Counted from the stretch's first letter, positions 1 through 7,954 are shown. The stretch: 64,000 bases of DNA from Pseudomonadota bacterium (GCA_021778015.1 JAJYCX010000008.1:1-64000), one strand, 5' to 3'. The notes: generated from the sequence alone by a model not told the origin. Program-made: numbers and translations.

Positions 1-1
1 A

Positions 2-415
2 GAACTACAGTCTTCAGATAAAAGAATACTCTTATTTGCTGAAGAGGGCAATCTACACAAAAAGGGCAATCTATACTGTAAAATGTGTCTTCCTAATGGC
101 AATACGATCTCGATTACGCTAGAAAAGATGCCTTATAGCATAAATAATTTGCCCCTCATCAAGAAGGCAGTCCTTACTCAAATAAAAGAGAATAACTTAC
201 TTTCCCCCATTGATTTAACTTCTAGTGAAGTATCTAGTTTAATCACTGCCAACACGACTAAAGCTAGTCATGAACAGCGAATAAAGATTTCAAAATTAGC
301 AAAACCTAATCCATCCTCTTTCCAAGCCGAAGATGCGGGAATAAGGGCGAGAAACTCATTACCACAGCTGTCGGCATCACTTCCTGCTTCCTCTTCTGCT
401 TTTCATAAGTTTTAG
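2..415 (+). CDS. 3' fragment of an unknown protein (5' end outside window)
   Basis: The frame is open from base 2 with no stop, so the ATG at 83 is probably internal and the gene starts upstream of the window. The visible 137 residues begin ELQSSDKRILLF and end in a Ser/Pro/Ala-rich tail (SLPQLSASLPASSSAFHKF). No family was recognised. The polar, low-complexity C-terminus is compatible with a secreted substrate in a Dot/Icm organism, but this is only a possibility. A GC-rich hairpin follows the stop codon. Confidence 0.6.
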   Translation, partial: ELQSSDKRILLFAEEGNLHKKGNLYCKMCLPNGNTISITLEKMPYSINNLPLIKKAVLTQIKENNLLSPIDLTSSEVSSLITANTTKASHEQRIKISKLAKPNPSSFQAEDAGIRARNSLPQLSASLPASSSAFHKF

Positions 416-422
416 CAGTTTG

Positions 423-445
423 TTAGGGGCGCGAACCGCCCCTAA
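423..445. terminator. GC-rich hairpin after the partial gene
   Basis: Perfect 9-bp inverted repeat (TTAGGGGCG / CGCCCCTAA) with a 5-nt loop, directly after the stop at 415. No T-run follows, so it is a probable rather than canonical intrinsic terminator. Similar GGGGC/GCCCC hairpins follow other genes in this window (e.g. 41176-41201). Confidence 0.5.
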
Positions 446-557
446 AGGCTCCATGGCTCGATTAGATTTAATCGTACTCAATCGCACTATTTTTAAACAT
501 GCTTGTGGCCAGGGAATGACACGGTTATAATGCCTCTAGAACCAAGGAGGCTTTGAC

Positions 558-1712
558 ATGGATAATAGTGTTACCACTCTGCTAAAACGGCATCGTTTAC
601 ACTACTTCGAGCTAGGCCATAGCAGATACTTATATCTATTAAGCAATCTACTGCCCGTCGCGGCAACGGCCCTTATCTTCTTTTTACCCTACTATTTTGT
701 CAGTGCATTGCACTTTAGCTTATTACAAGCGGGCTTTCTGATGTCTTGTTATGGCATAGGCATTTTCATGGCCATACTCTTAACGCCTTATTTAAGCCTA
801 CAGTATGCTCCTAGAAAAATTATTTTCTTTGCGCTACTTACAAACTGCATTGCCCTAAGCCCTTTGTTGTATGCAAAGACGTCTCTGCTTTTAAGTTTTA
901 GCTTAGCGTTGCTGGGTTTTGCAGGTTATCTATTTAAAAACAACCACCCTCATTTGCTGTTACAACAAGCTGAAGATGAATCTAATACACAGACAAAGAT
1001 CTTGCAACAATCTTATATAGCATCGAATATAGGTTTAGGTTTGGCAATGTTGATCCTAGCCATTTTTGCTATCAACAATTTTATGGCCTTGTTTATTACT
1101 GCCATCGGTTTAAATGCGTTGCCTTTGTTTTTTCTGCCTAGAGACGTCAATACGCCTAAGCCTATCCGTTTAAACGTCCACCCCACCCCTACACTTTTTT
1201 CGTTGCTACTATTATTTTTAGGTGGCTTACTATTAAGCCAATTCACCGCCACCTATGGCATTTATTTATGCTTACAATACCCTCATGTGGGGTTAACATC
1301 CATGGCAACTTTTATGCTGACGAATGTGTTTATAGTCAGCTGGCTACAAAGGCCCATGCAGGCTGTTTTTAATCGCGGCAGCAAAGTCGTTTATGCAGGC
1401 TGCGGCGCATTATTAATAGGCTTAGGGGGCTATATCATTAGTCTGGCGCATATATTTTCATTAGTGATTTTGAGTGCCATGATCGTAAGTTTAGGCGAGC
1501 TATTTTTCATCAGCAGTTTACAGGGATTATGTCGCAAATTTTTTCAGGGCACGTTGGCCGTGAGTTTAATCGTAGGTGCGAGCCTAGGTACTTATCTGTA
1601 TCAATTCTTTGGCGCTAATGCTTTATGGCAAAGTTACGCTTATATCGGTATTTTGTGTTTTATATTGGTGTTGACAAGAATTGTTATCAAAAACCTGCTG
1701 CCGTTGCTATAA
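558..1712 (+). CDS. Major facilitator superfamily transporter
   Basis: A 384-residue polytopic inner-membrane protein, almost entirely hydrophobic, with about 11-12 predicted membrane segments and the two-halves layout typical of MFS carriers. The short loop between the first pair of segments carries basic residues (QYAPRKI) where MFS proteins have their conserved basic motif, and a polar break near residues 135-150 separates the halves. A strong ribosome site (AAGGAGG, 544-550) sets the start. The substrate cannot be predicted. It stands alone, followed by a palindromic element. Host-associated Legionellales carry many MFS importers, so a nutrient role is possible but unproven. Confidence 0.8.
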   Translation: MDNSVTTLLKRHRLHYFELGHSRYLYLLSNLLPVAATALIFFLPYYFVSALHFSLLQAGFLMSCYGIGIFMAILLTPYLSLQYAPRKIIFFALLTNCIALSPLLYAKTSLLLSFSLALLGFAGYLFKNNHPHLLLQQAEDESNTQTKILQQSYIASNIGLGLAMLILAIFAINNFMALFITAIGLNALPLFFLPRDVNTPKPIRLNVHPTPTLFSLLLLFLGGLLLSQFTATYGIYLCLQYPHVGLTSMATFMLTNVFIVSWLQRPMQAVFNRGSKVVYAGCGALLIGLGGYIISLAHIFSLVILSAMIVSLGELFFISSLQGLCRKFFQGTLAVSLIVGASLGTYLYQFFGANALWQSYAYIGILCFILVLTRIVIKNLLPLL

Positions 1713-2142
1713 GGGTTAAGTAATTCATTGATAGTTTTCGATAGCGTAGAGCTCGCCGTTCTGTCATTGCGAGCCAGCGAGTACTGAATATATAATAAAA
1801 GATCTGATCGATGGCAACAGTAGAATGATTAAGTTGCACGAAACTAGACGAGTTCGGCGCGGCAATCCAGTAAAATACTCAATCTATATACCTCACAGAG
1901 TTTTATAATTTTCACTGTATATAGCGGTCATTTTCATTGTTAAAACGATGGATTGCCACGCCGAACTCGTCTAGTTTCGTGCATTTTAATTATTCCATCG
2001 TTATTATCATTCACAGCTTCATTATATATCCAGTACTCGTCGGCTCGCAATGACGAGCTTCGCGTGTAACACACCGTGCCGTGAAATTTCAGAGTTCGTT
2101 GTGACTCTTCTACTATTCTATCAACGAATTACTTAACCTTTA
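1710..2142. mobile_element. Nested fold-back (MITE-like) element
   Basis: Outer arms are inverted repeats: GGTTAAGTAATTCATTGATAG near 1713-1733 against CTATCAACGAATTACTTAACC near 2115-2137. Inside lies a second palindrome (CTGTCATTGCGAGCCAGCG near 1757 against CGGCTCGCAATGACGAG near 2040). At the core are near-perfect 30-nt arms, CACGAAACTAGACGAGTTCG at about 1838 against its complement at about 1964. No transposase is present, so it would need mobilisation in trans. It fills the space between the MFS gene and the small gene at 2215. The outer arms recur at 9927-10288 and, right end only, near 50405-50448. Confidence 0.75.
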
Positions 2143-2164
2143 CAGTTGCGACTTTCTTAGAAAA

Positions 2165-2200
2165 CTGTCTATAGAGCGCTATAATGCGCTCTATAGACAG
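2165..2200. terminator. Bidirectional hairpin terminator
   Basis: Perfect 15-bp stem (CTGTCTATAGAGCGC / GCGCTCTATAGACAG) with a 6-nt loop. It is flanked by AAAA on the left and ATTTTT on the right, so each strand reads a short U-run after the hairpin. It sits just past the stop of the minus-strand gene at 2215. Confidence 0.75.
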
Positions 2201-2214
2201 ATTTTTGCATTTGA

Positions 2215-2505
2215 CTATTCAGAGTCAGAACCATAGATTAAAGCAATCGAATATAGCTTTGGAGCGTCATTCGGAAATACTTTCTTCCAAACACCGTTAA
2301 TACCAACTGTCATCGTCATTGCACCTTCAAGAGCAAATTTCAATTCATCCATATCTTTTGCTTTTTTTACCTTATCCTTGACCTCTTCCATTATAGAATT
2401 AGAGTTAAAAAAATTAATTCCTTTATCTTGAAGCTTCGCTTTGGCTAACTCTTTCAATGCTACTTTTTTAGCCTCATTAAAAGCTTTATTTTCGTTCTCT
2501 GTCAT
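2215..2505 (-). CDS. Small hypothetical protein, 96 aa
   Basis: Unrecognised soluble protein with a charged, Lys/Glu-rich helical N-terminal half (residues 1-60) and a short, more hydrophobic C-terminal part ending YGSDSE. A ribosome site (GTGAGG) lies about 8 nt before the ATG and a strong hairpin terminator follows the stop, which supports a real monocistronic gene. It is transcribed divergently from the trpR operon. No signal peptide or membrane segment is visible. It could be a small secreted substrate or an orphan cytosolic protein; nothing allows a choice. Confidence 0.55.
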   Translation of the reverse strand: MTENENKAFNEAKKVALKELAKAKLQDKGINFFNSNSIMEEVKDKVKKAKDMDELKFALEGAMTMTVGINGVWKKVFPNDAPKLYSIALIYGSDSE

Positions 2506-2636
2506 AATTTACCTCACTATTTTTTGTTTACTATTCGGGGTATCCAATATATACCCGAACGGCAGTATAACACCCCCGGCAAAAAAGAGCAATATTTGTA
2601 CTGATTTAAGAGGCTGGCTTATAGAGAGAAAAAAGC

Positions 2637-2665
2637 TTGACACCTCATTTGTAATGGTGTACCAT
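2637..2665 (+). promoter_or_regulatory. Promoter of the trpR-ABC transporter operon
   Basis: A perfect -35 (TTGACA, 2637-2642) is followed after 17 nt by TACCAT (2660-2665) as -10. The weak -10 lies inside the palindromic operator, as expected for a repressible promoter. The start codon of trpR is at 2691. Confidence 0.7.
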
Positions 2666-2671
2666 TACAAA
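2648..2671. promoter_or_regulatory. Probable TrpR operator
   Basis: Inverted repeat TTTGTAATGGT-GT-ACCATTACAAA with 11-bp perfect arms. The central 18 bp (2651-2668, GTAATGGTGTACCATTAC) matches the E. coli trp operator core GTACTAGTTAACTAGTAC at 12 of 18 positions, with the same symmetry and spacing. It overlaps the -10 and the start-point region, and the next gene encodes TrpR. Autoregulation is inferred from this layout. Confidence 0.7.
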
Positions 2672-2690
2672 ATTACAACTGAGAGGTGCT

Positions 2691-2972
2691 ATGACAGACG
2701 ATAACTGGTTGAAATTTGTAGAATTTTGTGCAAAAGAGCAGGATGTAAACCGTTTGGCACAATTTCTAGACGTGTTTTTAACTCACGAAGAGCGGCAAAG
2801 CATAGCCACGCGTTTGTGTATTGTAAAGGCTCTACTGGCAGAAGAATTGACGCAACGAGAGATAGCGCAACAATTCAATGTCAGTATCGCCAAGATCACC
2901 CGCGGCTCTAATGAATTGAAACGTTTGACGGCAGAACAGCGGCAAGCATTGAAGATATTGTTGAAAAAATAG
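2691..2972 (+). CDS. trpR: Trp operon repressor TrpR
   Basis: A 93-residue all-helical regulator that binds L-tryptophan as corepressor and then DNA. The family signature is clear: FLTHEERQSIATR (residues 29-41), the helix-turn-helix around 52-72, and ITRGSN (69-74). Arg41 and Arg71 are spaced 30 residues apart, exactly like the tryptophan-binding Arg54 and Arg84 of E. coli TrpR. Ribosome site GAGAGG at 2681-2686. It is the first gene of an operon with an ABC transporter, 12 nt downstream, and a TrpR-like operator covers the promoter. No trp biosynthesis genes are in the window, so the repressor probably governs tryptophan uptake. Confidence 0.93.
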   Translation: MTDDNWLKFVEFCAKEQDVNRLAQFLDVFLTHEERQSIATRLCIVKALLAEELTQREIAQQFNVSIAKITRGSNELKRLTAEQRQALKILLKK

Positions 2973-2984
2973 AGGAAACACAAC

Positions 2985-3977
2985 ATGAAACGCATATTCA
3001 CTTACTTAAGCTTAATCAGCCTATTATTGCTCACGGCATGCGGTAACAAACAGACTACCGCCAACAATAATGCGCCTAAACCCATTCAAATCGGTATCAT
3101 TATTCCTATAGAACACCCCGCCATGGATGAAATCACGCGTGGTTTTGAAGAAACCCTGACGGCTGATCTGAAACAACCCATAGAATTTCAAGTGATGCGC
3201 GCCCAAGGTGATGTGAATTTACAACGTTCCATGATCTTACAATTGCAAAATAAAGGCATCGATCTCTACGCGCCCATCGCCACACAACCTACGGAAATGA
3301 CAGCGGCAATGATTCATGATCGCCCCATCGTGGGACTAGCCGCCTTATTGCCAGAGAGCACCCGAGCAAAGAGCCAATTAGCTTTGGTAGACGATGAAAT
3401 TACCCCTACGCAAATCATTCAATTTATACACGCCATTTATCCGACAAAAACACAATTGACTTTGGTTTATAGCAACAACGATAAAATGGCGCCACAAGTA
3501 GAGGAAGCCATTGCCGCAGGAAAAACCGTAGGCATACAGGTCGATAAACGCATGATCACCGCGTTGCCCGATCTTTACAGTATCGCGCAATCCTTATCGC
3601 CACAAACTCAAGGAATTTTGGTATTAAAAGATGTATTGGTGGTCAGCGGTATCGCTACCCTATCGCAAACCGCAAGCCAAAAACACATTCCTTTGATCAG
3701 CGCCGATGACGGTTCGGTGCAAAATGGTTCAGGCTTTGCCTTGGGTGTGAAAGAATATCAAATCGGTGTAGAAGGCGCTAAGGTAGCCGAGCAAATTTTA
3801 CAAGGCACGCCTGCGGCAACGATTCCCACGGTGAAAATGACGAAACTCTCCGTATTCATCAATACCAAAGCGCTAACAGCCCAAGGGCAAGATCTCGCTG
3901 CTATTGAAAAAGAAGCGGCTAAAGACAACTACGCCATTGTCGATGTGACAAATCAACCTGTAGGAGATCTTAAATGA
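2985..3977 (+). CDS. ABC transporter substrate-binding lipoprotein (TrpX-like, COG2984)
   Basis: A 330-residue binding protein of the ABC_sub_bind family. The lipoprotein signal ends in LLTAC with the lipidated Cys19 followed by Gly. The mature part has the two-lobed fold pattern (IQIGIIIPIEHPAMDEITRG near residues 36-55, and GVKEYQIGVEGAKVAEQIL near 254-272). Members of this family next to TrpR or T-box sites were predicted to carry tryptophan (TrpX). Here the TrpR-controlled promoter strongly favours tryptophan or a precursor as substrate. Delivered by the permease and ATPase downstream. The substrate is inferred; the ABC assignment is firm. Confidence 0.85.
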   Translation: MKRIFTYLSLISLLLLTACGNKQTTANNNAPKPIQIGIIIPIEHPAMDEITRGFEETLTADLKQPIEFQVMRAQGDVNLQRSMILQLQNKGIDLYAPIATQPTEMTAAMIHDRPIVGLAALLPESTRAKSQLALVDDEITPTQIIQFIHAIYPTKTQLTLVYSNNDKMAPQVEEAIAAGKTVGIQVDKRMITALPDLYSIAQSLSPQTQGILVLKDVLVVSGIATLSQTASQKHIPLISADDGSVQNGSGFALGVKEYQIGVEGAKVAEQILQGTPAATIPTVKMTKLSVFINTKALTAQGQDLAAIEKEAAKDNYAIVDVTNQPVGDLK

Positions 3978-4033
3978 TCTCCATCTATATCCAATGCCCT
4001 TCAAAGCACGAGCTAAATGACTATAATAGTCAC

Positions 4034-4132
4034 GAAACAAAAACGTTGTCATCCTCGACCAGGCCGCGAGGCCGTAGTCGCGGATCCAGTGAACGGCCCT
4101 ATCAGAGTATTCATCATAGTTCACATCTTCAT
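4034..4132. repeat. Partial family-A palindromic repeat inside the transporter operon
   Basis: Carries GTTGTCATCCTCGACCAGG and GCGGATCCAG, the left half of the abundant repeat, followed by the element end ATTCATCATAGTTCACATCTTC. It separates the binding-protein and permease genes by about 170 nt, in an operon where these genes are normally close. The same end sequence lies inside lolD near 20150-20185. Confidence 0.75.
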
Positions 4133-4149
4133 GGAAGGAGCGAATGCAA

Positions 4150-5022
4150 ATGATCGCTTTATTGCTGGCAACACTGACTCAGTCTTTAACTTTAATCCCC
4201 TTGGCCTTGGGTATTAATTTAAGTTATACCTTATTACGCGCCACCGACATGACCATCGATGGCAGCTTTGTCTTAGGCGCAGGCGTGTTTGCACAATTGG
4301 TTACAATGGGGATATCACCTATACTCGCTTTTTTAGTGGCCTTAAGTTGCGGTGCGATCGCAGGGGCTTTTACCGCCTTTCTACAGAATGGCGGCAAGGT
4401 AGATCCCTTATTAGCCGGTATTCTAACTTCATTTATTTTATACAGTGTGAATATGGCGGTTATGGGCCGCCCCAATATTAATTTACTCAGCACGCCCACT
4501 TTATTCAGCGGCGCTTTTGCACATAGCACCACCCTAGGTTGGTTCAGTGTGGCTTTGGTGGTAGGCTTATTGGTCGTTGCTTTTTATATTTTATTACAAA
4601 GTCGTTTAGGCTTATGTTTACGCGCCTTTGGCGATAACCCGGCATTGTTATCGCGTCAGGGCTATAATGTAACCTACTTGCGCGTTACTGGTTTTAGTTT
4701 AAATAATCTATTAGCAGCAGCCTCCGGCGCCATCACGGCACAAATCATCGGTTATGCCGACATAGGGATGGGCGTAGGGATGACCTTAATCGGCATAGGT
4801 GCCATCGTTTTAGGGCAACACCTTATTTTACCTTTCATTAAAAAACATTATTTACGCGCAGGCAGCGAATTATTGGCTGCCTTCATCGGCATTGCCCTGT
4901 ATTTCTTTATTTTAAATGGCTTGTTGCGTTTTAATATTAACCCTATTTATTTAAAATTACTGTTAGGCGTTTTATTAGCCTTGTTCTTACGTACTGCCAC
5001 GCGAAAAGTGAGTTTATCATGA
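4150..5022 (+). CDS. ABC transporter permease (TrpY-like, COG4120)
   Basis: About 290 residues with 8-9 hydrophobic segments; family of COG4120 permeases that pair with COG2984 binding proteins. LRATDMTIDGSFVLGAG near the N-terminus and GDNPALLSRQGYNVTYLRV in the central loop are characteristic. The ATG at 4144 lies only 3 nt after GGAAGGAG (4133-4140), whereas the ATG at 4150 has a 9-nt spacing, so I prefer 4150. The stop overlaps the next gene's start by 4 nt, implying coupled translation with the ATPase. Its substrate is taken from context (tryptophan). Confidence 0.85.
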   Translation: MIALLLATLTQSLTLIPLALGINLSYTLLRATDMTIDGSFVLGAGVFAQLVTMGISPILAFLVALSCGAIAGAFTAFLQNGGKVDPLLAGILTSFILYSVNMAVMGRPNINLLSTPTLFSGAFAHSTTLGWFSVALVVGLLVVAFYILLQSRLGLCLRAFGDNPALLSRQGYNVTYLRVTGFSLNNLLAAASGAITAQIIGYADIGMGVGMTLIGIGAIVLGQHLILPFIKKHYLRAGSELLAAFIGIALYFFILNGLLRFNINPIYLKLLLGVLLALFLRTATRKVSLS

Positions 5023-5741
5023 GTCCATTGTTGCAATTTGAACATATCACCCTAAGACATCCGTCATTGGAACGCCCCATCCTCGACAACATTAATTATA
5101 CGGTGCAAAAAGGCGATTGCGTGGTGGTGTTGGGTGCGAATGGTTCAGGAAAAAGCTCATTGTTAAAATTATTAGATGGCCGTTACAGAGCCAATGACGG
5201 GAAGATCATCTTAAAAAATAAAAACATTCTGTCTTTATCCTCACAAAAACGCGCGCATTGCATACATACCTTAACGCAGAGCGCAAAAGACAATCTTTTT
5301 CTAGACTTAACCATTTCTGAAAATTATCAACTCATACAGAAAAGAAATAAGGCCGACGCAATAGACTCTTTGGCCGATTACTTACAAGCTTTTAACGTTA
5401 ATTTAGCCACTAAACTCGATGTGTTGGTAGCGCGTTTATCTGGTGGGGAACAACAAGCCTTGGCTTTGGCTTTAGCGGTGTTGTATCCGCCGGAAATTTT
5501 ATTATTGGACGAACACACGAGTGCATTAGATCCTAAAACCGCCGAGCATTTAATGGCATTAACGGCGCGCATCATTCACGAGCGTCATATTACAGCCCTA
5601 TTAACAACACATAATGTGAATCATGCTTTAGCGTATGGTGATCGCATTTTAGCGCTCAAAGAAGGATGCGTGCACGATTGTATTGAACGCAGTGATAAAC
5701 AGAATTTGACAGCAGAAATGTTGATGGCACGATGTTATTAA
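5019..5741 (+). CDS. ABC transporter ATPase (TrpZ-like, COG1101)
   Basis: A 240-residue nucleotide-binding subunit. Walker A GANGSGKS (39-46), signature LSGGEQQ (139-145) and Walker B with catalytic Glu LLLDEH (160-165) are intact, followed by a switch histidine in TTHNVNHAL. It powers the import system formed with the two preceding genes. Overlap of 4 nt with the permease gene shows coupling. Its stop overlaps the stop region of the convergent gene on the other strand (5738), leaving no space for a terminator between them. Confidence 0.88.
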   Translation: MSPLLQFEHITLRHPSLERPILDNINYTVQKGDCVVVLGANGSGKSSLLKLLDGRYRANDGKIILKNKNILSLSSQKRAHCIHTLTQSAKDNLFLDLTISENYQLIQKRNKADAIDSLADYLQAFNVNLATKLDVLVARLSGGEQQALALALAVLYPPEILLLDEHTSALDPKTAEHLMALTARIIHERHITALLTTHNVNHALAYGDRILALKEGCVHDCIERSDKQNLTAEMLMARCY

Positions 5742-6352
5742 AACCCCGCATCCCCCAAACCCTGGCGCACTAAAACTGGTGTAGACTGAGTTGTGTCGAT
5801 CACTGTGGTTGCCGTTAATGAACCCGGGCCGCCGTCTATAATCAAATCCACATGATGTTGCAATTTTTCCCGCATATCTTCTGCATCCGTCAACGGCAAA
5901 TCTTCTCCAGGTAAAATTAATGTCGTTACCAATAAAGGTTCTGCTAACAAAGACAATAGATGCTGGCAAATAGCAGAATCGGGAATACGCAAGCCTATGG
6001 TTTTACGTTTAGGATGCAATAAGCGATTAGGCACTTCGCTCCTCGCCGTTAAAATAAAGGTAAAAGGGCCTGGAGTTAGTTTTTTTAATAAACGAAAAGT
6101 GCTGTTTTCAATTTTGGCATAACTGCCAACGGAAGATAAGTCTTTGCACAACAGAGTCATTAAATGGCTAGGGTCTAAACGGCGTATAGCGCGTATGCGA
6201 TCTAACGCCGCCTTATCGCCTAAATGGCAAGCCAGTACATAACTAGCATCGGTAGGCAAAGCGATGACCGCACCTTCGTGGATCATCTCTACGGCTTGCT
6301 TTAATAAGCGGTCTTGTGGGTTATCTGGGTGTACAGTAAAAAATTGTGTCAT
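5738..6352 (-). CDS. YciO/Sua5/YrdC-family protein
   Basis: 204 residues, the length of E. coli YciO, covering a complete YrdC-like domain (EGAVIALPTDASYVLACHLGD near residues 27-47, LTPGPFTFIL near 91-100, IGLRIPDS near 117-124). Sua5/TsaC members make threonylcarbamoyl-AMP for tRNA modification; YciO is a paralogue whose role is less clear, and it lacks the extra C-terminal Sua5 domain. The KxR/SxN pattern of true TsaC is not evident, so YciO is the better match. No strong ribosome site before the ATG at 6352. Convergent with the tryptophan transporter operon. Confidence 0.8.
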   Translation of the reverse strand: MTQFFTVHPDNPQDRLLKQAVEMIHEGAVIALPTDASYVLACHLGDKAALDRIRAIRRLDPSHLMTLLCKDLSSVGSYAKIENSTFRLLKKLTPGPFTFILTARSEVPNRLLHPKRKTIGLRIPDSAICQHLLSLLAEPLLVTTLILPGEDLPLTDAEDMREKLQHHVDLIIDGGPGSLTATTVIDTTQSTPVLVRQGLGDAGF

Positions 6353-6410
6353 ATATAATATTTTTCAAGATGAAAGATTTGCCCATACACTCATTTCTAA
6401 TCAACGCTGT

Positions 6411-6610
6411 GTCATCCTCGACCAGGCCGCGAGGCCGCAGTCGGGGATCCAGGAAAATCCTATATGATCCTGGATCCCCGACCTTCGGTCGAGGATGACA
6501 ATGTGCTGGATCTTCGACCGGAGCATGTACTCGGTACTCCGGGGAATGATAGAGCTTCGATTAAAGTTCAATCCGTTTATTCAACTCTCGCATTTTCCTT
6601 AGCGATTGGT
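6411..6610. repeat. Family-A palindromic repeat
   Basis: Core palindrome 6411-6500: GTCATCCTCGACCAGG ... GGGGATCCAGG on the left and its complement CTGGATCCCCGACC...GGTCGAGGATGAC on the right, with a short AT-rich centre. The element tail continues to GCGATTGGTATATTT near 6610. It fills the gap between the YciO-like and methyltransferase genes. Confidence 0.85.
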
Positions 6611-6616
6611 ATATTT

Positions 6617-7282
6617 CTATTTCACTCGCAATACATAAGTACGCCATGGCGATATATAAGGCAGCATATCGATATGCCCTATAATCTCAAAGCCGCCTTC
6701 AATAAATTCTGCTTCCATTTCCTGTACATTAAAGAAATAGCGATCGCCTTTACGAACACCTGAATCGACTATTTTGTCTTTACGGTTGTTATGGTGATAA
6801 CGCGCACTGTTCTGGCTCCATAACGATATCATAACCGTATCGCGCGCTACACGCTGAAAAGAGTGATATATGGCTAAGCGGTAATTTTTATCATTGATGT
6901 GGTGTAATAAGCGCATACAAAAAACACCATCTACTGATTTGTCTGCTAATTCAATTTCAGTTGCTGTAGAAGGAATACACGTCACACGCGACAAAATCTT
7001 GGTTGGGGTCATTTCCTTGGCCACTTGCAACATACCGGCTGATTTATCCGCTGCTATAATTTTCGTGGCCCCAGTTGCAATCATGGCTGGCCATAGACGG
7101 CCAAAGCCACACGGTAGATCTAAAATAATCTTAGGGTTTCCAGCCATACGCGCAGCGCGCTTTATCATCAAGCCCTCGAACCAGGTTGTAAGATGTCTTC
7201 TAGAGGATTGATGTTTGATGTAGTAGCTTTTCGCGTGTTCGTAAGAATATTTGTTTTCAAAAGGTAATTCGTGTTTTTCCAT
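6617..7282 (-). CDS. Class I SAM-dependent methyltransferase
   Basis: 221 residues. Motif I is ILDLPCGFGRL (near 53-63) with the glycine loop that binds S-adenosylmethionine; acidic motif II is IIAADKSAGML (near 78-88), and the later VDGVFCMRLLHHI is the usual motif IV region. The substrate is unknown; the closest general group is the Methyltransf_11/UbiE-like enzymes acting on small molecules or lipids. Transcribed alone, after the terminator at 7318-7345 and ending beside a family-A repeat whose edge lies close to the stop. Confidence 0.8.
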   Translation of the reverse strand: MEKHELPFENKYSYEHAKSYYIKHQSSRRHLTTWFEGLMIKRAARMAGNPKIILDLPCGFGRLWPAMIATGATKIIAADKSAGMLQVAKEMTPTKILSRVTCIPSTATEIELADKSVDGVFCMRLLHHINDKNYRLAIYHSFQRVARDTVMISLWSQNSARYHHNNRKDKIVDSGVRKGDRYFFNVQEMEAEFIEGGFEIIGHIDMLPYISPWRTYVLRVK

Positions 7283-7317
7283 TTTTTATCCGTTTTGCAG
7301 CTATCGAATAAAAAAAC

Positions 7318-7345
7318 GCCCTAGTTCACTTAAGCAAACTAGGGC
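7318..7345 (-). terminator. Rho-independent terminator after the low-complexity lipoprotein gene
   Basis: 9-bp stem GCCCTAGTT / AACTAGGGC with a 10-nt loop. On the minus strand the hairpin is followed by a GTTTTTTT tract, the classic signature. It lies about 150 nt past the stop of the gene at 7492. Confidence 0.8.
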
Positions 7346-7351
7346 ATTTCA

Positions 7352-7487
7352 GAATATACTCTTCGCATTTGATTCTTAGGCTTTGTTGCCTTCGCTCATC
7401 TCACACCAGTCATGTAGGATACTACACTCCTGGTGCTCGCGAGCTAGTCTTCTCGCCTAAAAATCAACTGCTATGAGTATAATATAC
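7352..7487. repeat. Long imperfect palindrome of about 135 bp
   Basis: Nested inverted arms: GAATATACTC near 7352 against GAGTATAATATAC near 7476; TTGATTCTTAGGC near 7369 against GCCTAAAAATCAA near 7457; and CACCAG...GTAG...CTAC...CTGGTG at the centre (about 7403-7433). It lies in the 3' untranslated region of the minus-strand lipoprotein gene. It may be a degenerate mobile palindrome or a structured RNA. It does not match the other repeat families here. Confidence 0.5.
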
Positions 7488-7491
7488 AGTA

Positions 7492-7857
7492 CTATTCAGC
7501 AGAATTGTCGCTGTTATTGTTACTGTTATCGGTGCTATTGCTGTTGTCACCGCTGTTGTCACTACCGTTCATGTTGCTGTTATCAGCACCACTGTTATCG
7601 GTTGTGCTTTGATCAGCGGAAGGAGCTGGTGCAGGAGCTACAGGTGCTGGAGCAGCAGGTGCGGCTGCAGCTGCAGTCGTATCGCTGTTTGAAGCATCAG
7701 AACTCATGGATTGATCAGCTTGCGTTGATTGATCCGTTTGCACTGCATTTGAATCAGTACCGTTTTGGCCATCGGTGCCACTGCTACCGCTGCCGCCACA
7801 AGCTGCTAATCCAAGACCCACTACCAAGGCTAACACACCTAAGCCTAGTTTTTTCAT
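7492..7857 (-). CDS. Low-complexity lipoprotein, 121 aa
   Basis: A clear lipoprotein signal (lipobox LAAC, Cys20 followed by Gly) leads into a mature domain of only Ser, Asp, Asn, Gln, Thr, Ala and Pro: an Ala/Pro stretch near residues 63-80 and a Ser/Asp/Asn-rich tail. No folded domain is evident. Ribosome site GGAG lies 9 nt before the ATG and a terminator follows. Such proteins are likely surface or periplasmic spacers anchored in a membrane. The Asp/Asn-rich tail is strongly acidic. Function unknown; the composition makes homology inference unsafe. Confidence 0.65.
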   Translation of the reverse strand: MKKLGLGVLALVVGLGLAACGGSGSSGTDGQNGTDSNAVQTDQSTQADQSMSSDASNSDTTAAAAAPAAPAPVAPAPAPSADQSTTDNSGADNSNMNGSDNSGDNSNSTDNSNNNSDNSAE

Positions 7858-7954
7858 TAATTAAATCTCCATCGATGTTGACTAAACCACTGCACCTAAA
7901 GCGTCACACCCTTTTTCAAAAATGAATAAAATATACTCATTTTTAAGGATCTAG

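Noticed and set aside
1710..2142. A complete insertion sequence
   Set aside because: Terminal inverted repeats exist but no transposase frame; it is better described as a non-autonomous fold-back element.
2441..2704. An 87-codon plus-strand frame before trpR
   Set aside because: It overlaps the opposite small gene, the promoter and the operator, and ends within trpR.
5738..6352. True TsaC/Sua5 threonylcarbamoyl-AMP synthase
   Set aside because: Length and sequence fit the YciO paralogue better; the typical TsaC substrate motif was not seen.
7473..7925. A 150-codon Cys/Tyr/Arg-rich plus-strand frame
   Set aside because: It is the antisense of the Ser/Asp/Asn low-complexity lipoprotein gene, which has a lipobox, ribosome site and terminator; the composition is an artefact of the repeats.
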